DNA of 64,000 nucleotides from Nitrospinia bacterium (GCA_029261715.1 JAJDAT010000026.1:93245-157244); one strand, 5' to 3'; counted from the first letter of the stretch, positions 53,319 through 62,900 are shown. Translations and numbers: made by a program. The notes: generated from the sequence alone by a model not told the origin.

Positions 53319-53573
53319 CTGAGGCAATGCATTTGATGAATCCACTGTCGTTAATAGAAAACGCAATTGCCTTTTTTAAAGCTCAGCGGGTTTTTCTAAA
53401 CCTTCCCAACCTCCTCACCTCAATCCATTTTCCTGATTCAAGATCTATATAGCGAGCCAAAAATAAGAAAATTGGTTTAGCTGTATTTAGTCAATTCAGT
53501 GTATTGTTTTAGGTCTTCACTTTTTATTGGATTGCTTTTCATTGAGGGCTATCTCAGCTTACGGAATTATAAC

Positions 53574-53601
53574 TTGACCTACCGAAAATTCTTGATATAA
53601 A
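53574..53601 (+). promoter_or_regulatory. Putative sigma-70 promoter of the DabA-Mrp operon
   Basis: TTGACC (53574-53579), a 16-base spacer and TATAAA (53596-53601) form a good promoter match. It is about 200 bases upstream of the second dabA and suggests a leader that includes the coding relic at 53711-53803. Confidence 0.5.
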
Positions 53602-53710
53602 GGCTATAAGTTATTGTTTTTTTCGAATCAATACTTAGGCTTTTTCTTTCTTTTTTTAATGTGAGCTGTGGAGTGTTTGATTCGTTTAGTTTATAAAGTC
53701 AACCACAGCG

Positions 53711-53803
53711 CAAGCCAACCGTGTGATAAACCGTCTCATTGGAGATGTGGAAAAGCGCTTGGCCTTATTTGTGTCTGAGACAGGAATAAGTTGCTCTATA
53801 TGA
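53711..53803 (+). pseudogene. 3'-end relic of a gene formerly upstream of the second dabA
   Basis: A 30-codon open stretch with no start reads QANRVINRLIGDVEKRLALF then VSETGISCSI and ends in TGA. It overlaps the ATG of the second dabA by 4 bases (ATGA). An in-frame TAG lies a few codons upstream. The overlap is what a translationally coupled operon partner would leave after deletion of its 5' part. No family is recognised from so short a piece. Confidence 0.4.
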
Positions 53804-56800
53804 GTACTACTTCAGTGAAGCCCCTTTCCCCAGAAGATCGTGATCAGGTTCGGCAAATTGTATTGGATGCCAGTGAGCCAATTGCGCCGTTTTGGCCCAT
53901 GCGGACCATGGTCGCGCAAAACCCCATACATGGATTGGAATATCTGCCGTTTGATGAGGCTGTTCGAAAAGGTAAGGACCTCCTTGGCGGTAATGGGTAT
54001 CTCGCGAATGAGGAGTATCGTCAATTTTACCGAAATGGCCGTATTACCAAAGAAGGCTTTAATCGCGCTTTTTCCAGGGTGGGACCTAGCCAAGATGGAC
54101 AAGTTCCTATTGAAGTAGGGAGTCGAAAGGTTACCCCAAAAGATGTTTGGCAATTACATGTACTTTATGGTTTCGAGGAATTGCCCCTACCCCTTTTGGA
54201 ATGGGAGTTAAGCGGTGGTGGAGCGACAAAACAGTTTCGGCAAGATCTTTCCGAAGAATCCCGGAAGCAAATTATTGAACAAACCATCAAAGAATATGAG
54301 CAGTATCGGGAGTATCCGGAAAAGGCCTACCTGACGGATTTATGGAATAGTGTGTTGGCCACTTTCGAGTCGTCTGATTTTCAAACCTCATCTTTAATAT
54401 CAGAGGATTCGCATTCGCAAACGTCAGCGCCCATTTCTTTGCCTTCTCAACGGACTATCAGTGATTGGGTTGATAGTTTGACTGATGGTGGGCTGGTCGA
54501 ACAAATCAATAATCAACTCATCAAATGGGTGACGGCGTTTCTTGATGAAGGATTAGCTGGCTGGGAAATGCCTGGCCGAGAAGAAGGTTTCTACCAAGTA
54601 TGGCGGAACCTGGCGCAGAAAGATTTTACGGGTCAGCTTCTTGGGATTACAGATTTTGCCCAAAAAGTTCATAGCCTTCCTACGACTCCAGAGGAGGCGA
54701 TCCTTTCCAGCTTGCGCCAACTAGAAATTCCCCAAGAACAATGGAAAGATTATCTCTCAAGACAACTATCGTTATTACCAGGCTGGACGCGATACATACG
54801 GTGGCTTGGTGAACATCCAACATACCATGCCCAACAGAAACATCCCATTGACACCACACAATATCTGGCCGTGCGCTTATTCTATGAGGTGGAATTCACC
54901 AACATTAAGTGCCAACAAGAATGGGGGATTGATGGGACGGTTGCTACCCTGACTGCATATTGGAATGATCGATCCGAAGAATACCGCCAACAAATTGGAT
55001 ATGAAGGGCAATCTGGGGATCCAATCAAACAGGTGAAATGTCGACATGCTTGGCGATTATTCCATTTGGCACAGTTTCTTGAGTTATCTCCAACAGAAGT
55101 TCACGATCTCTCGCTTACTGATGCCCAGATGTTGTTGCAATGGATAGATCATTTTCCTGCCGACCAGCATGGACAGGTATGGATTGAGGCGTACGAAGAC
55201 TCCTTTCGAGAGAAGACACTGAGAAATATTTCAGCGCATCGTGGAACGGTACCAGAATTGGAGATTCGTCCTCATGCGCAATTAGTCTTTTGTATCGACG
55301 TACGTTCTGAATCATTTCGTCGCCATATTGAAGCTCAAGGTTCCTATGAAACGTTTGGGTTTGCAGGGTTTTTTGGTATTTCCATTAGCAATCTAGCTTT
55401 TGATAATAATGAACGCGCCTCTTTATGTCCGGTGTTGTTGGTTCCTAACCATGCGGTGACGGAAACGCCTCGTTTGGGAGAAAGAGCGGCGTTAGAAAAA
55501 TATTCTTCTGGTACTCGCTGGAGTCAACTGGGAGATCATCTTTTTCACGATCTGAAGCATCATCCTATTGCGTCGATGATGGTGATTGATGTATTGGGGT
55601 TCTTTTTTAGTCTGGGGTTGGTGGGTAAGACCTTGCTCCAAAAAACATTTCGCGCAATCACCTCTACTATCCAGAGTTTGTTGACGCATAGGGTTCCAAC
55701 CGAGATCTCAATTTCCACGCCATCTGATCCTCAAAACCCCAAGATCGGAGAAGTGAATGGGGAAGGGATTCCTGATGGGCTTTCTCAGGGATTTTCTCTT
55801 TCAGAACGGGCGACATTTATTGAAAATGGTTTGCGCGCTATGGGGCTTGCCAAAAATTTTGCGCGGTTGGTGTGCCTTTGTGGACATGGTAGCGAGACGG
55901 ACAACAATCCCTATTATGGGGCGTTGGATTGCGGGGCTTGCGGAGGAGCTCCAGGCGATGCAAATGCGCGAGTTTTTGCCTCGATGGCGAATGAACCTGA
56001 GGTTCGTCGTATTCTCAAGGAAAATGGATTGCCGATTCCAGACGACACCTGGTTTCTTCCGGGGTTACATAACACAACGACTGATCGGGTCGGGTTTTAT
56101 GATCTAGAGGAATTGCCTGATTCGCATAAAGAAGATTTGCAGGCGTTGAATAGAAATTTAGAAAAAGCTGGCGCCAATCAGGCTCTTGAGCGATGCCAGC
56201 GGATTCCGAGCGCTCCGACTGAAATTTCTCCAGAGCAGGCTTTTGCTCATGTAGACGAACGCAGTTGCGATTGGGCGAATACTCGCCCGGAATGGGGATT
56301 AGCGGGCAATGGCGCGTTTCTCATCGGAAGACGAAAACTGACTAAAGGATTAGATTTAGGCGGTCGAGTTTTCTTGCATTCTTATGATCCTATTGCCGAT
56401 CCTGAAGGCGCTATCCTCGAAAAAATCATGACCGCGCCATTAATTGTTGGCGAGTGGATTAACACTGGTTATTATTTTTCTGCAGTGGATCCTTGGGCGT
56501 ATGGAAGCGGTAGTAAGGTGTTACATAATGTTGTTGGAGGTGTTGGAATGATGCTGGGAAGCCAAAGTGATTTGCAAATGGGATTCCCTTTACAAACAGT
56601 CAATAATGGGGACATTCACTATCATGAGCCGATGCGACTCTTAGCTATCATCGAACATGCGCCGAGTGTAATCTCATCGATCATTCAAAAACACTCGATC
56701 CTTCAACAATTGTTTCATAATCAATGGCTTAATCTTGTGGCTTTAGATCCCCATAAGTTTGAGTTTCATCGATACAATCCGGATGAGACATGGGAAACGG

Positions 56801-56814
56801 TTCATGTTTCCTAA
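53800..56814 (+). CDS. dabA: DabA-type inorganic-carbon transporter subunit (DUF2309), Mrp-linked locus 2
   Basis: A second DabA paralogue of 1004 residues from ATG 53800. A TTG at 53791 is also possible: AGGA (53782-53785) is 5 bases from TTG and 14 from ATG. The ATGA overlap with the upstream relic favours ATG. Zinc-site residues are Cys498 and Asp500 (VFCIDVRSESFRRH), His696 (CGHGSETDNNP) and Cys711 (LDCGACGGAPG), with the same spacing as in locus 1. The N-terminal QNPIHGLEYLPF motif is kept. The middle region is shorter than in the first paralogue, lacking about 80 residues before the His-Cys segment. It heads an Mrp/NuoL/NuoM-type operon, which is expected to supply the ion-coupling membrane arm. 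Confidence 0.93.
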   Translation: MSTTSVKPLSPEDRDQVRQIVLDASEPIAPFWPMRTMVAQNPIHGLEYLPFDEAVRKGKDLLGGNGYLANEEYRQFYRNGRITKEGFNRAFSRVGPSQDGQVPIEVGSRKVTPKDVWQLHVLYGFEELPLPLLEWELSGGGATKQFRQDLSEESRKQIIEQTIKEYEQYREYPEKAYLTDLWNSVLATFESSDFQTSSLISEDSHSQTSAPISLPSQRTISDWVDSLTDGGLVEQINNQLIKWVTAFLDEGLAGWEMPGREEGFYQVWRNLAQKDFTGQLLGITDFAQKVHSLPTTPEEAILSSLRQLEIPQEQWKDYLSRQLSLLPGWTRYIRWLGEHPTYHAQQKHPIDTTQYLAVRLFYEVEFTNIKCQQEWGIDGTVATLTAYWNDRSEEYRQQIGYEGQSGDPIKQVKCRHAWRLFHLAQFLELSPTEVHDLSLTDAQMLLQWIDHFPADQHGQVWIEAYEDSFREKTLRNISAHRGTVPELEIRPHAQLVFCIDVRSESFRRHIEAQGSYETFGFAGFFGISISNLAFDNNERASLCPVLLVPNHAVTETPRLGERAALEKYSSGTRWSQLGDHLFHDLKHHPIASMMVIDVLGFFFSLGLVGKTLLQKTFRAITSTIQSLLTHRVPTEISISTPSDPQNPKIGEVNGEGIPDGLSQGFSLSERATFIENGLRAMGLAKNFARLVCLCGHGSETDNNPYYGALDCGACGGAPGDANARVFASMANEPEVRRILKENGLPIPDDTWFLPGLHNTTTDRVGFYDLEELPDSHKEDLQALNRNLEKAGANQALERCQRIPSAPTEISPEQAFAHVDERSCDWANTRPEWGLAGNGAFLIGRRKLTKGLDLGGRVFLHSYDPIADPEGAILEKIMTAPLIVGEWINTGYYFSAVDPWAYGSGSKVLHNVVGGVGMMLGSQSDLQMGFPLQTVNNGDIHYHEPMRLLAIIEHAPSVISSIIQKHSILQQLFHNQWLNLVALDPHKFEFHRYNPDETWETVHVS

Positions 56815-56949
56815 TTTGACTGATATTGAAGAAAGACGCTTGAACGGTTGTAAGGATATAGATGTTTCATTCTAAGTTACCGGCTGATTTTTATAGGGAA
56901 AATCAAATAACACTGATAATCGGTAGTCAAACCCGTATCTGATAATTTT

Positions 56950-57450
56950 ATGGCAACTCGATCTAGACCTGTATCATCAGAATTCCTGTTTTTTAAAGCT
57001 ATGGCGCTGTTTGTGTTTTGGGTTTTGTTATCTGCCAGTTTTGAATGGATTCATCTTGGTTTAGGGCTTTTTTTTTCCTTCATCGTGGCCTGGCTCAACT
57101 CTGGCCATTCACCTTTTGTTCCGAAGTTTCGTTTGTGGCTCAGAATCCTCCTTTACCTTCCATGGCTTTTTTATAAAATCATTCAAAGTAGCCTTCATTT
57201 GTCCAAGCTTATTTTGCATCCTGCGCTTCCCATTGTTCCTCACATGATTTCTGTGGAATCAAAACTGCGTCACCACGCAGCCGTTGTTCTTCTCGGTAAT
57301 TCTATTACGTTAACCCCTGGAACGATTACCGTAGAGGTTGACGGTAGTAATCTCATTGTTCACGCGATGGATAAAAACGATGAGGCTGCAATTAAGCAGA
57401 TGGAATCGAAAATTGCTCATATTTTTAAGGACGAAGAACCGGACTTATGA
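56950..57450 (+). CDS. mrpE: Mrp-type Na+/H+ antiporter subunit E
   Basis: A 166-residue membrane protein of the MnhE/MrpE family: two or three N-terminal helices, LLYLPWLFYKIIQSSLHLSKLILHP, and the conserved VLLGNSITLTPGTITVEVDG. MrpE is a small assembly/structural subunit of the multi-subunit sodium/proton antiporter. It overlaps mrpF by 4 bases and lies 135 bases after dabA. Confidence 0.9.
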   Translation: MATRSRPVSSEFLFFKAMALFVFWVLLSASFEWIHLGLGLFFSFIVAWLNSGHSPFVPKFRLWLRILLYLPWLFYKIIQSSLHLSKLILHPALPIVPHMISVESKLRHHAAVVLLGNSITLTPGTITVEVDGSNLIVHAMDKNDEAAIKQMESKIAHIFKDEEPDL

Positions 57451-57713
57451 AAGTTTTTCTTTTCTGCGTTTTAGTATTGCTGGCTATTCTCATTGGCGCC
57501 TATCTGTACCGTGTCCTGCAGGGTCCCACAATTTTTGATCGTTTGTTGGGGCACAATGGTATTTCTACCAAGGCAATTATTTTGCTTATTGTCATGGGGA
57601 TTTATTTTGAACGAGTCGATATGTTTATTGATATCTCGATTGGGTATGCCTTACTAAATTTAGTCGGATCGCTTGCCATGGCCAAATATTTGGAACAAAA
57701 GGAACATTCGTAG
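57447..57713 (+). CDS. mrpF: Mrp-type Na+/H+ antiporter subunit F
   Basis: 88 residues with three helices. The typical MrpF motif YRVLQGPTIFDRLLGHNGIS and the DISIGYALLNLVGSLAMAKYL C-terminus are present. It overlaps mrpE (ATGA) and ends one base before mrpG. Confidence 0.92.
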   Translation: MKVFLFCVLVLLAILIGAYLYRVLQGPTIFDRLLGHNGISTKAIILLIVMGIYFERVDMFIDISIGYALLNLVGSLAMAKYLEQKEHS

Positions 57714-57714
57714 C

Positions 57715-58014
57715 ATGGACATACTTTCCATTATTTTCATAGTAGCGGGATTATTTTTTCTGATTGTTGCTGCGATTGGCGTGATTCGATTACCCGATAT
57801 GTATAGTCGTTCTCATGCGGTATCGTTAACAGACTCCTTAGGGGCCTTTTTGATGTTAGTTGGAATCGCCTTGCATGAGGGACTGAGTATAAATATGCTG
57901 AAAATTCTAGTGGTGTTGGTCTTGTTGTATATTCTAAATCCAGTCATTGCACATGCCACGGTTCGCGCGGCTCTCCGGTCTGGCTTAAAACCTTTGGAAA
58001 AGGAAAACTCATGA
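57715..58014 (+). CDS. mrpG: Mrp-type Na+/H+ antiporter subunit G
   Basis: About 99 residues of the MnhG/PhaG family: three helices, AIGVIRLPDMYSRSHAVSLTDSLGAF and LVLLYILNPVIAHATVRAA. ATG 57715 is chosen over an upstream frame start inside mrpF because it begins directly with the family N-terminus and abuts the mrpF stop. It overlaps the next gene by 4 bases. Confidence 0.92.
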   Translation: MDILSIIFIVAGLFFLIVAAIGVIRLPDMYSRSHAVSLTDSLGAFLMLVGIALHEGLSINMLKILVVLVLLYILNPVIAHATVRAALRSGLKPLEKENS

Positions 58015-58538
58015 TATTTTCATTTGAAATTCCTTTACTCCTTCTTCTACTTGTTACTGCCGCCGGCGCGATCTTGGTTAAGGATTTGATGAGCGCCGTT
58101 TTACTCTTGGGCTCATATAGTTTTTTCCTGTCGTTGGTATGGGCATGGCTCGGAGCTGTGGATGTCGCTTTTGTGGAAGCCGTCGTAGGAGCGGGATTAG
58201 GTACTGTTCTGTTTCTATTGACTCTATTCGGTACTGCTCCCAAAGATACTCGGCTTCGGCGTCCTCCTCCCTCTCTGGCAACGTTAATTGTTTTTCCTCT
58301 CTTGGGAGTTCTTTTGCTCTATGCCGCGGACGATCTTCCTGAATTTGGAAATCCGAAATCTCCGGCGAGTGTTCATATTTCGCCGACCTATATAGAGCAG
58401 AGTTATCAGGATACCCGCACTCCGAATGTCGTGACTGCGGTACTGATGGATTATCGATCGCTTGATACGATGGGCGAAACCGTGGTGATTTTTACGGCGG
58501 GCATTGCTTGCGCTTTACTGCTTAGGAGAAATTCATAA
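58011..58538 (+). CDS. MbhD/MbhE-like subunit (equivalent of the MrpA C-terminal region)
   Basis: 175 residues. The first 80 match DUF4040/MbhD (DLMSAVLLLGSYSFFLSLVWAWLGAVDVAFVEAVVGAGLGTVLF). The rest resembles MbhE (PNVVTAVLMDYRSLDTMGETVVIFTAGIA), the pair of modules normally fused at the C-terminus of MrpA. Here they are a separate gene, implying a split MrpA with the NuoL-like protein further downstream. ATGA-type junctions on both sides show tight coupling. Confidence 0.85.
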   Translation: MIFSFEIPLLLLLLVTAAGAILVKDLMSAVLLLGSYSFFLSLVWAWLGAVDVAFVEAVVGAGLGTVLFLLTLFGTAPKDTRLRRPPPSLATLIVFPLLGVLLLYAADDLPEFGNPKSPASVHISPTYIEQSYQDTRTPNVVTAVLMDYRSLDTMGETVVIFTAGIACALLLRRNS

Positions 58539-58993
58539 TGGTAATACTCCCACACGACAGTATTATCGTACAGACCTTAGGACGCTTTCTCATACCGGTG
58601 GTCCAAATGTTTGGTTTATATGTGTTGTTTTTTGGGCAATACGGACCAGGGGGAGGTTTTGTTGGTGGGGTGATTCTAGGTACGGGGATGATCTTATCGG
58701 TTTTGATTTTTGGTCATGACGCTTCCCGGAGTCAAATTGCCAAAAAGGTTTTACATGCTGATGGAGTCGGAATGCTGATATTCGCAGGAGTAGGCGGTTT
58801 GTGTATGATTGGAGGTGGAGAGTTTCTCAATTATGCGAATTTGGAAATTCCAGGTTTGGAAACTGCTTCTCGTAGATCTTTGGGAATCGTACTCACACAA
58901 ATCGGCGTTGCTGTGGATGTTGCGGTAACAGCCATTTCTATTGTGTTCAGCTTGTCTGCTGAAGAGATTATTGAGGATTCAATAAATGGTTGA
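58538..58993 (+). CDS. mrpB: Mrp-type Na+/H+ antiporter subunit B
   Basis: 151 residues of the MnhB/MrpB family: SIIVQTLGRFLIPVVQMFGLYVLFFGQYGPGGGFVGGVILG is the hallmark stretch, with four membrane helices. Its start codon shares a base with the preceding stop, and its end overlaps mrpC by 8 bases. Confidence 0.92.
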   Translation: MVILPHDSIIVQTLGRFLIPVVQMFGLYVLFFGQYGPGGGFVGGVILGTGMILSVLIFGHDASRSQIAKKVLHADGVGMLIFAGVGGLCMIGGGEFLNYANLEIPGLETASRRSLGIVLTQIGVAVDVAVTAISIVFSLSAEEIIEDSING

Positions 58994-59402
58994 TGCATTT
59001 TTTGCAGTTTTTCAGCGGCCCAATTATTTGACATTTGTCGTCATTTTTCTGTGGGGTTTTTATATTATGGTTACGCGATACAATCTCGTAAAGAAACTCA
59101 TCGGGATGTATTTGGTGCAAACCAGCGTGATTTATTTCCTGGTGTCTATTAGCGCTAAGAAGGGCGCGACGGTTCCAGTGCTCTTGTCAACCACGGAGCC
59201 TGTGCAAGCGGCCAGTTACGCAAATCCGTTACCTCATGTCCTGACTCTGACTGCCATTGTGGTTGGAGTGGCCACCACGGGCGTGGGATTAGCCTTGTGC
59301 GCGGCGATCTATCGAAAATACGGAAGCCTTGATGAACAAAAAATTCTTGAAAGAATGGAAGAAATTGAAGCTTTGACGAACAAAAAATTCTTGAAAGATT
59401 AG
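58986..59402 (+). CDS. mrpC: Mrp-type Na+/H+ antiporter subunit C (NuoK-like)
   Basis: 138 residues, three helices and a short C-terminal soluble tail rich in Glu and Lys (EERMEEIEAL-type). The order matches MrpC: VTRYNLVKKLIGMYLVQTSVIYFLVSIS, DPLPHVLTLTAIVVGVATTGVGLAL-like (here NPLPHVLTLTAIVVG). NuoK homology gives a conserved glutamate-free version in part; function as a channel subunit is inferred. Confidence 0.88.
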   Translation: MVDAFFAVFQRPNYLTFVVIFLWGFYIMVTRYNLVKKLIGMYLVQTSVIYFLVSISAKKGATVPVLLSTTEPVQAASYANPLPHVLTLTAIVVGVATTGVGLALCAAIYRKYGSLDEQKILERMEEIEALTNKKFLKD

Positions 59403-59403
59403 A

Positions 59404-60873
59404 ATGAGTCAGCAACTTCCCGCAATCCTATTCCTGCTCCCATTGTTTGCCGCTATTTCCATGCCAGTGATTTGTCTAAAACACCGTCATTGGTGCTATC
59501 CAATTTCTATGGCAATTCTCGCGGCTATGACGCTGGTCTCTATTTTGAATCTCCATAACGTCATTCATTATGGTGAAGTGCGGTATGTGTTTAGTGGGTG
59601 GGCTGCCCCCTTCGGCATTGAGTGGGTGGCTGATGGATTAGCGAGTATCATCTTAGTGTTATTGAGCTCCTTAGGTTTGCTGGGTGTGGTGTTTACTGGG
59701 CCAACTTCCCCAAAGGCTCTAGGTGGCCGAATCGTTCATTATTACACGTTGATTTTGTTATTGATATCCGCCTTGACGGGCATTGTTTTCGCTAGAGATT
59801 TGTTCAATTTATTTGTGTTTTTAGAAGTTGCAGCTATTGCGAGTTACGCGCTTGTTGGTGTCGCTGGCGGAAGAGCGCTGTTTGCAGCCTTTCGCTATCT
59901 GATATTGGGAACCCTTGGCGCTTCCCTTTATCTTTTAGGAGTGAGTTTTCTCTATGCGGTTACTGGCACACTGAATATGGCTGATTTGGCTGACAAACTT
60001 CCCTTATTATTAAGTTCTAAAGCTGTAGTGGTTGGACTGGTTTTTATGTTTATTGGCTTGGGGATCAAGATGGCCGTAGTCCCGTTTCATGTTTGGATGC
60101 CCGATGCCTATGCGAATGCTCCTGATTCCATTTCCCCTATCTTGGCTTCGCTTGTCACCAAGGTAGCGCTATTGGCGTGGGTGAGAATAATCTATTGGGT
60201 CTTAAATGTAACAATTGTTATTAATGATATTCCGATTTTGCTACTGGTGGCAGTTCTTGGGGCATTAGCGGCGGTCATAGGCGCAAGTTTAGCCTTGGCT
60301 CAGCGGGATATTAAAATGATGTTTGCTTATGGAGGAATTTCACACATAGGGATCATTCTTATTGGAATCGGTCAAGGCAATCAAACTGGGTTTGTCGGAG
60401 GAGTTTTTTATTTGTTGAACGATGCCGTTATGCAAGCTGCCTTGTTTTTTTTAGCAGGCGTGGCGTTTTGTCATTATGGAATCAGAACTATTGACGATAT
60501 AGGGCGTGTTGGGAAACAAGCCCCCTGGGTTATTGGGTCTTTAATTGTTATGGCTTTAGGAATGATTGGACTGCCTCCTACGGGTGGATTTTTTGGCAAA
60601 TGGTACATCATCCTTGGAGCGTTAGAAGCGAACAATTATGTTTCGGTTGCTGCGGTGTTACTCTCCACGCTCTTGACGCTTGCCTATTTTGTTAAAGTGT
60701 TTGAGGCCATTTTCCACCAAACATCAATTCAATCAGACGTTCAGTTTGGCGAAATTCCTCTCTCATTTAAACTGACCCTCGGAGTCACGTCCGCAGCTAT
60801 CATTATTCTTGGTTTATTCAGCTCCCCCATTGTTCAACTGTTGTTGAACCACACTTTGCCACCAGGTCTTTAA
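59404..60873 (+). CDS. mrpD: Mrp-type Na+/H+ antiporter subunit D (NuoM/N-like)
   Basis: A 489-residue proton-antiporter family protein: ARDLFNLFVFLEVAAIASYALVG (with the key Glu of TM5), GLGIKMAVVPFHVWMPDAYANAPDSISPILASLVTKVALLAWVRI (conserved Lys residues), LAQRDIKMMFAYGGISHIGIILIG, and LGMIGLPPTGGFFGKWYI. This is the typical MrpD length and pattern. It starts 1 base after the mrpC stop. Confidence 0.93.
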   Translation: MSQQLPAILFLLPLFAAISMPVICLKHRHWCYPISMAILAAMTLVSILNLHNVIHYGEVRYVFSGWAAPFGIEWVADGLASIILVLLSSLGLLGVVFTGPTSPKALGGRIVHYYTLILLLISALTGIVFARDLFNLFVFLEVAAIASYALVGVAGGRALFAAFRYLILGTLGASLYLLGVSFLYAVTGTLNMADLADKLPLLLSSKAVVVGLVFMFIGLGIKMAVVPFHVWMPDAYANAPDSISPILASLVTKVALLAWVRIIYWVLNVTIVINDIPILLLVAVLGALAAVIGASLALAQRDIKMMFAYGGISHIGIILIGIGQGNQTGFVGGVFYLLNDAVMQAALFFLAGVAFCHYGIRTIDDIGRVGKQAPWVIGSLIVMALGMIGLPPTGGFFGKWYIILGALEANNYVSVAAVLLSTLLTLAYFVKVFEAIFHQTSIQSDVQFGEIPLSFKLTLGVTSAAIIILGLFSSPIVQLLLNHTLPPGL

Positions 60874-60881
60874 GGGGAACT

Positions 60882-62900
60882 ATGGCTATTTTCGTTCTCA
60901 TTCCTTTGCTTCCTCTCCTGGCTTCTCTAATTCTTATGCTTGGAGGACGTCGTTGGGGCGAGAAAAGTCACCGGATTGGGACTCCTGCCATCGGTTTTTC
61001 CTTCGTGTTATCGGTTGCCGCTTTCATTGAAGTGCTGAGAAATGGACCATTTACTCTTTCTCTTTATCGCCTCTTTCAATCTGGTTCTTTGACAATTGAT
61101 TTAACTCTGTTCGTTGATCAACTGACGGTTCTGCTTTTGCTCTTGGTCACAGGAGTGAGTGGGGTTGTGCATGTGTATTCCTCTCGGTACATGATTGGAG
61201 AGTCACGATATAATCGTTTCTTCGCCGTTATTTCCCTATTTACTTTTTCTATGATTTTGTTGGTCATGAGCGGCAACCTTTTGATGTTGTTGATTAGTTG
61301 GGAAGTGATGGGGATCTGTTCTTATCTGTTAATTTCTCACGCTGCAGAACGACCTTCAGCTTGCGGGGCAGCCACCAAGGCTTTTCTCGTTAACGCAGTC
61401 GCGGATGTTGGGTTCGGTCTGGGTGTAATTCTTGCCTTTTCGACATTTGGCACACTCGATATTTCCCAGATTTTGGAACAAGCTCCGGCTATGGCTAAAG
61501 ATACGGTAAATGTCCTCGCGTGGGTGGGTCTTGATCTTCAAATTCAATCTGTCACGCTTATTTCGCTGCTTTTATTTACAGGCGCTATGGGTAAATCCGC
61601 ACAGATTCCATTTCATGTGTGGTTACCGTTTGCTATGGAAGCTCCCACACCTGTGTCGGCATTAATTCATGCGGCTACTATGGTGAATGCGGGTCCTTTT
61701 CTGTTAGTGCGGCTGAGTCCATTGATTGTTCTATCTCCTGTGGCAATGACATTTATTGCGGTGATTGGAGCCGCGACAGCAGTGTTTGCCGGCATTGTCT
61801 CCCTGACTCAGTCAGACATCAAAAAGATTTTGGCCTATTCCACAATTAGTCAAATTGGTTTCATGGTTATGGCTTGTGGTTTGGGCGCGTTTGCAGTTGC
61901 GATTTTCCATCTTCTTGCCCATGGGTGCTACAAAGCGTTCTTTTTTCTATCTACCGGCAATGCGTTGCGATCAGTTGAACCAGGCCATGGACATGGCGGC
62001 TACGAAAGCTATGACTCTGAGGGCATGGGAGGCTTATATGGCGGGGCCTTGTTGTTGGCATTACTCCCACCGTTGGCGTTGTTTTCCGGATCGTATGAAT
62101 ATTTGTGGGAGGTCACGGGGATTGCTTCTGCCTCGGTCGGATTCAAAATCATTGGCTTGATCACGGTATTTGTGGCTGCTCAATATCTTTTTAAAGGAGT
62201 CACTTCACTTTTTGTTCACGGTCCAAAGACGTATTGGCCTTCTTCAGGGCAGGATAGTTTGGAGGCGCAATCTTTTCGACCACAGTTTTTAAATGGCTCC
62301 ATTTTAATTGGTATTTTTCTGGCTACTATTTTTGCCTGTGGGCTATTAACTCTGTTTTGGAGTTGGTTCGCCAACTTTCTCGCTCCGGCTTTGAACTTTC
62401 CAGGGGTTGCGGTGGGCAAAGGCGCTGTCGAGGATGGATTTCCTTTTTGGCTTGTAGTTTCCCTTGGCGTGGCAGTGACAGGATGGGGTTATGCGTACTC
62501 AACGCAGATTCGATCTCAACATCAGGTCTCCAGAGCAAAGAGGAAAAACAATCGATTGTATGTCCTTTTTTGGAATAAAGGGTATTTTGATGAGATTTAT
62601 GATGCGTATCTGGTAGCCCCAACCATTCGTTTAGCACACTGGTTATGGCGAATTATTGATATAAAAGTTATAGATCATTTCATCCATTTTATCGCGACTT
62701 CTTCTGTGTATTTTGCCAGGTGGTTATGGAGGATTGTTGATATTCTTTGGTTGGAGCGAAAAGTGGGGCAAGTAGTAGAACAAGTTAATGCTGTGGGGCA
62801 ATTTCTGGCAAAGAAGGAATCTGGTACCATCCAACATCAAATATTAGTAATGTTATTTTGGTTAGTGGCGATGACTGGCTTATTGTATATATTGATTTAA
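60882..62900 (+). CDS. NuoL/MrpA-N-like antiporter subunit of the DabA-Mrp operon
   Basis: 672 residues, NuoL-like: VDQLTVLLLLLVTGVSGVVHVYSSRYMIG, ISWEVMGICSYLLISH, KSAQIPFHVWLPFAMEAPTPVSALIHAATMVNAGPFLLVRLSPL, and LTQSDIKKILAYSTISQIGFM. The C-terminal 170 residues add helices with WNKGYFDEIYDAYLVAP, as in genuine NuoL, so it is longer than DabB of locus 1. With the separate MbhD/E-like gene it would make up a split MrpA. It may equally serve as the DabB partner of the second DabA. Starts 9 bases after mrpD. Confidence 0.88.
   Translation: MAIFVLIPLLPLLASLILMLGGRRWGEKSHRIGTPAIGFSFVLSVAAFIEVLRNGPFTLSLYRLFQSGSLTIDLTLFVDQLTVLLLLLVTGVSGVVHVYSSRYMIGESRYNRFFAVISLFTFSMILLVMSGNLLMLLISWEVMGICSYLLISHAAERPSACGAATKAFLVNAVADVGFGLGVILAFSTFGTLDISQILEQAPAMAKDTVNVLAWVGLDLQIQSVTLISLLLFTGAMGKSAQIPFHVWLPFAMEAPTPVSALIHAATMVNAGPFLLVRLSPLIVLSPVAMTFIAVIGAATAVFAGIVSLTQSDIKKILAYSTISQIGFMVMACGLGAFAVAIFHLLAHGCYKAFFFLSTGNALRSVEPGHGHGGYESYDSEGMGGLYGGALLLALLPPLALFSGSYEYLWEVTGIASASVGFKIIGLITVFVAAQYLFKGVTSLFVHGPKTYWPSSGQDSLEAQSFRPQFLNGSILIGIFLATIFACGLLTLFWSWFANFLAPALNFPGVAVGKGAVEDGFPFWLVVSLGVAVTGWGYAYSTQIRSQHQVSRAKRKNNRLYVLFWNKGYFDEIYDAYLVAPTIRLAHWLWRIIDIKVIDHFIHFIATSSVYFARWLWRIVDILWLERKVGQVVEQVNAVGQFLAKKESGTIQHQILVMLFWLVAMTGLLYILI

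Noticed and set aside
57673..57714. Longer MrpG start inside mrpF
   Set aside because: The 14 extra residues are out-of-frame mrpF sequence; ATG 57715 begins with the family N-terminus.
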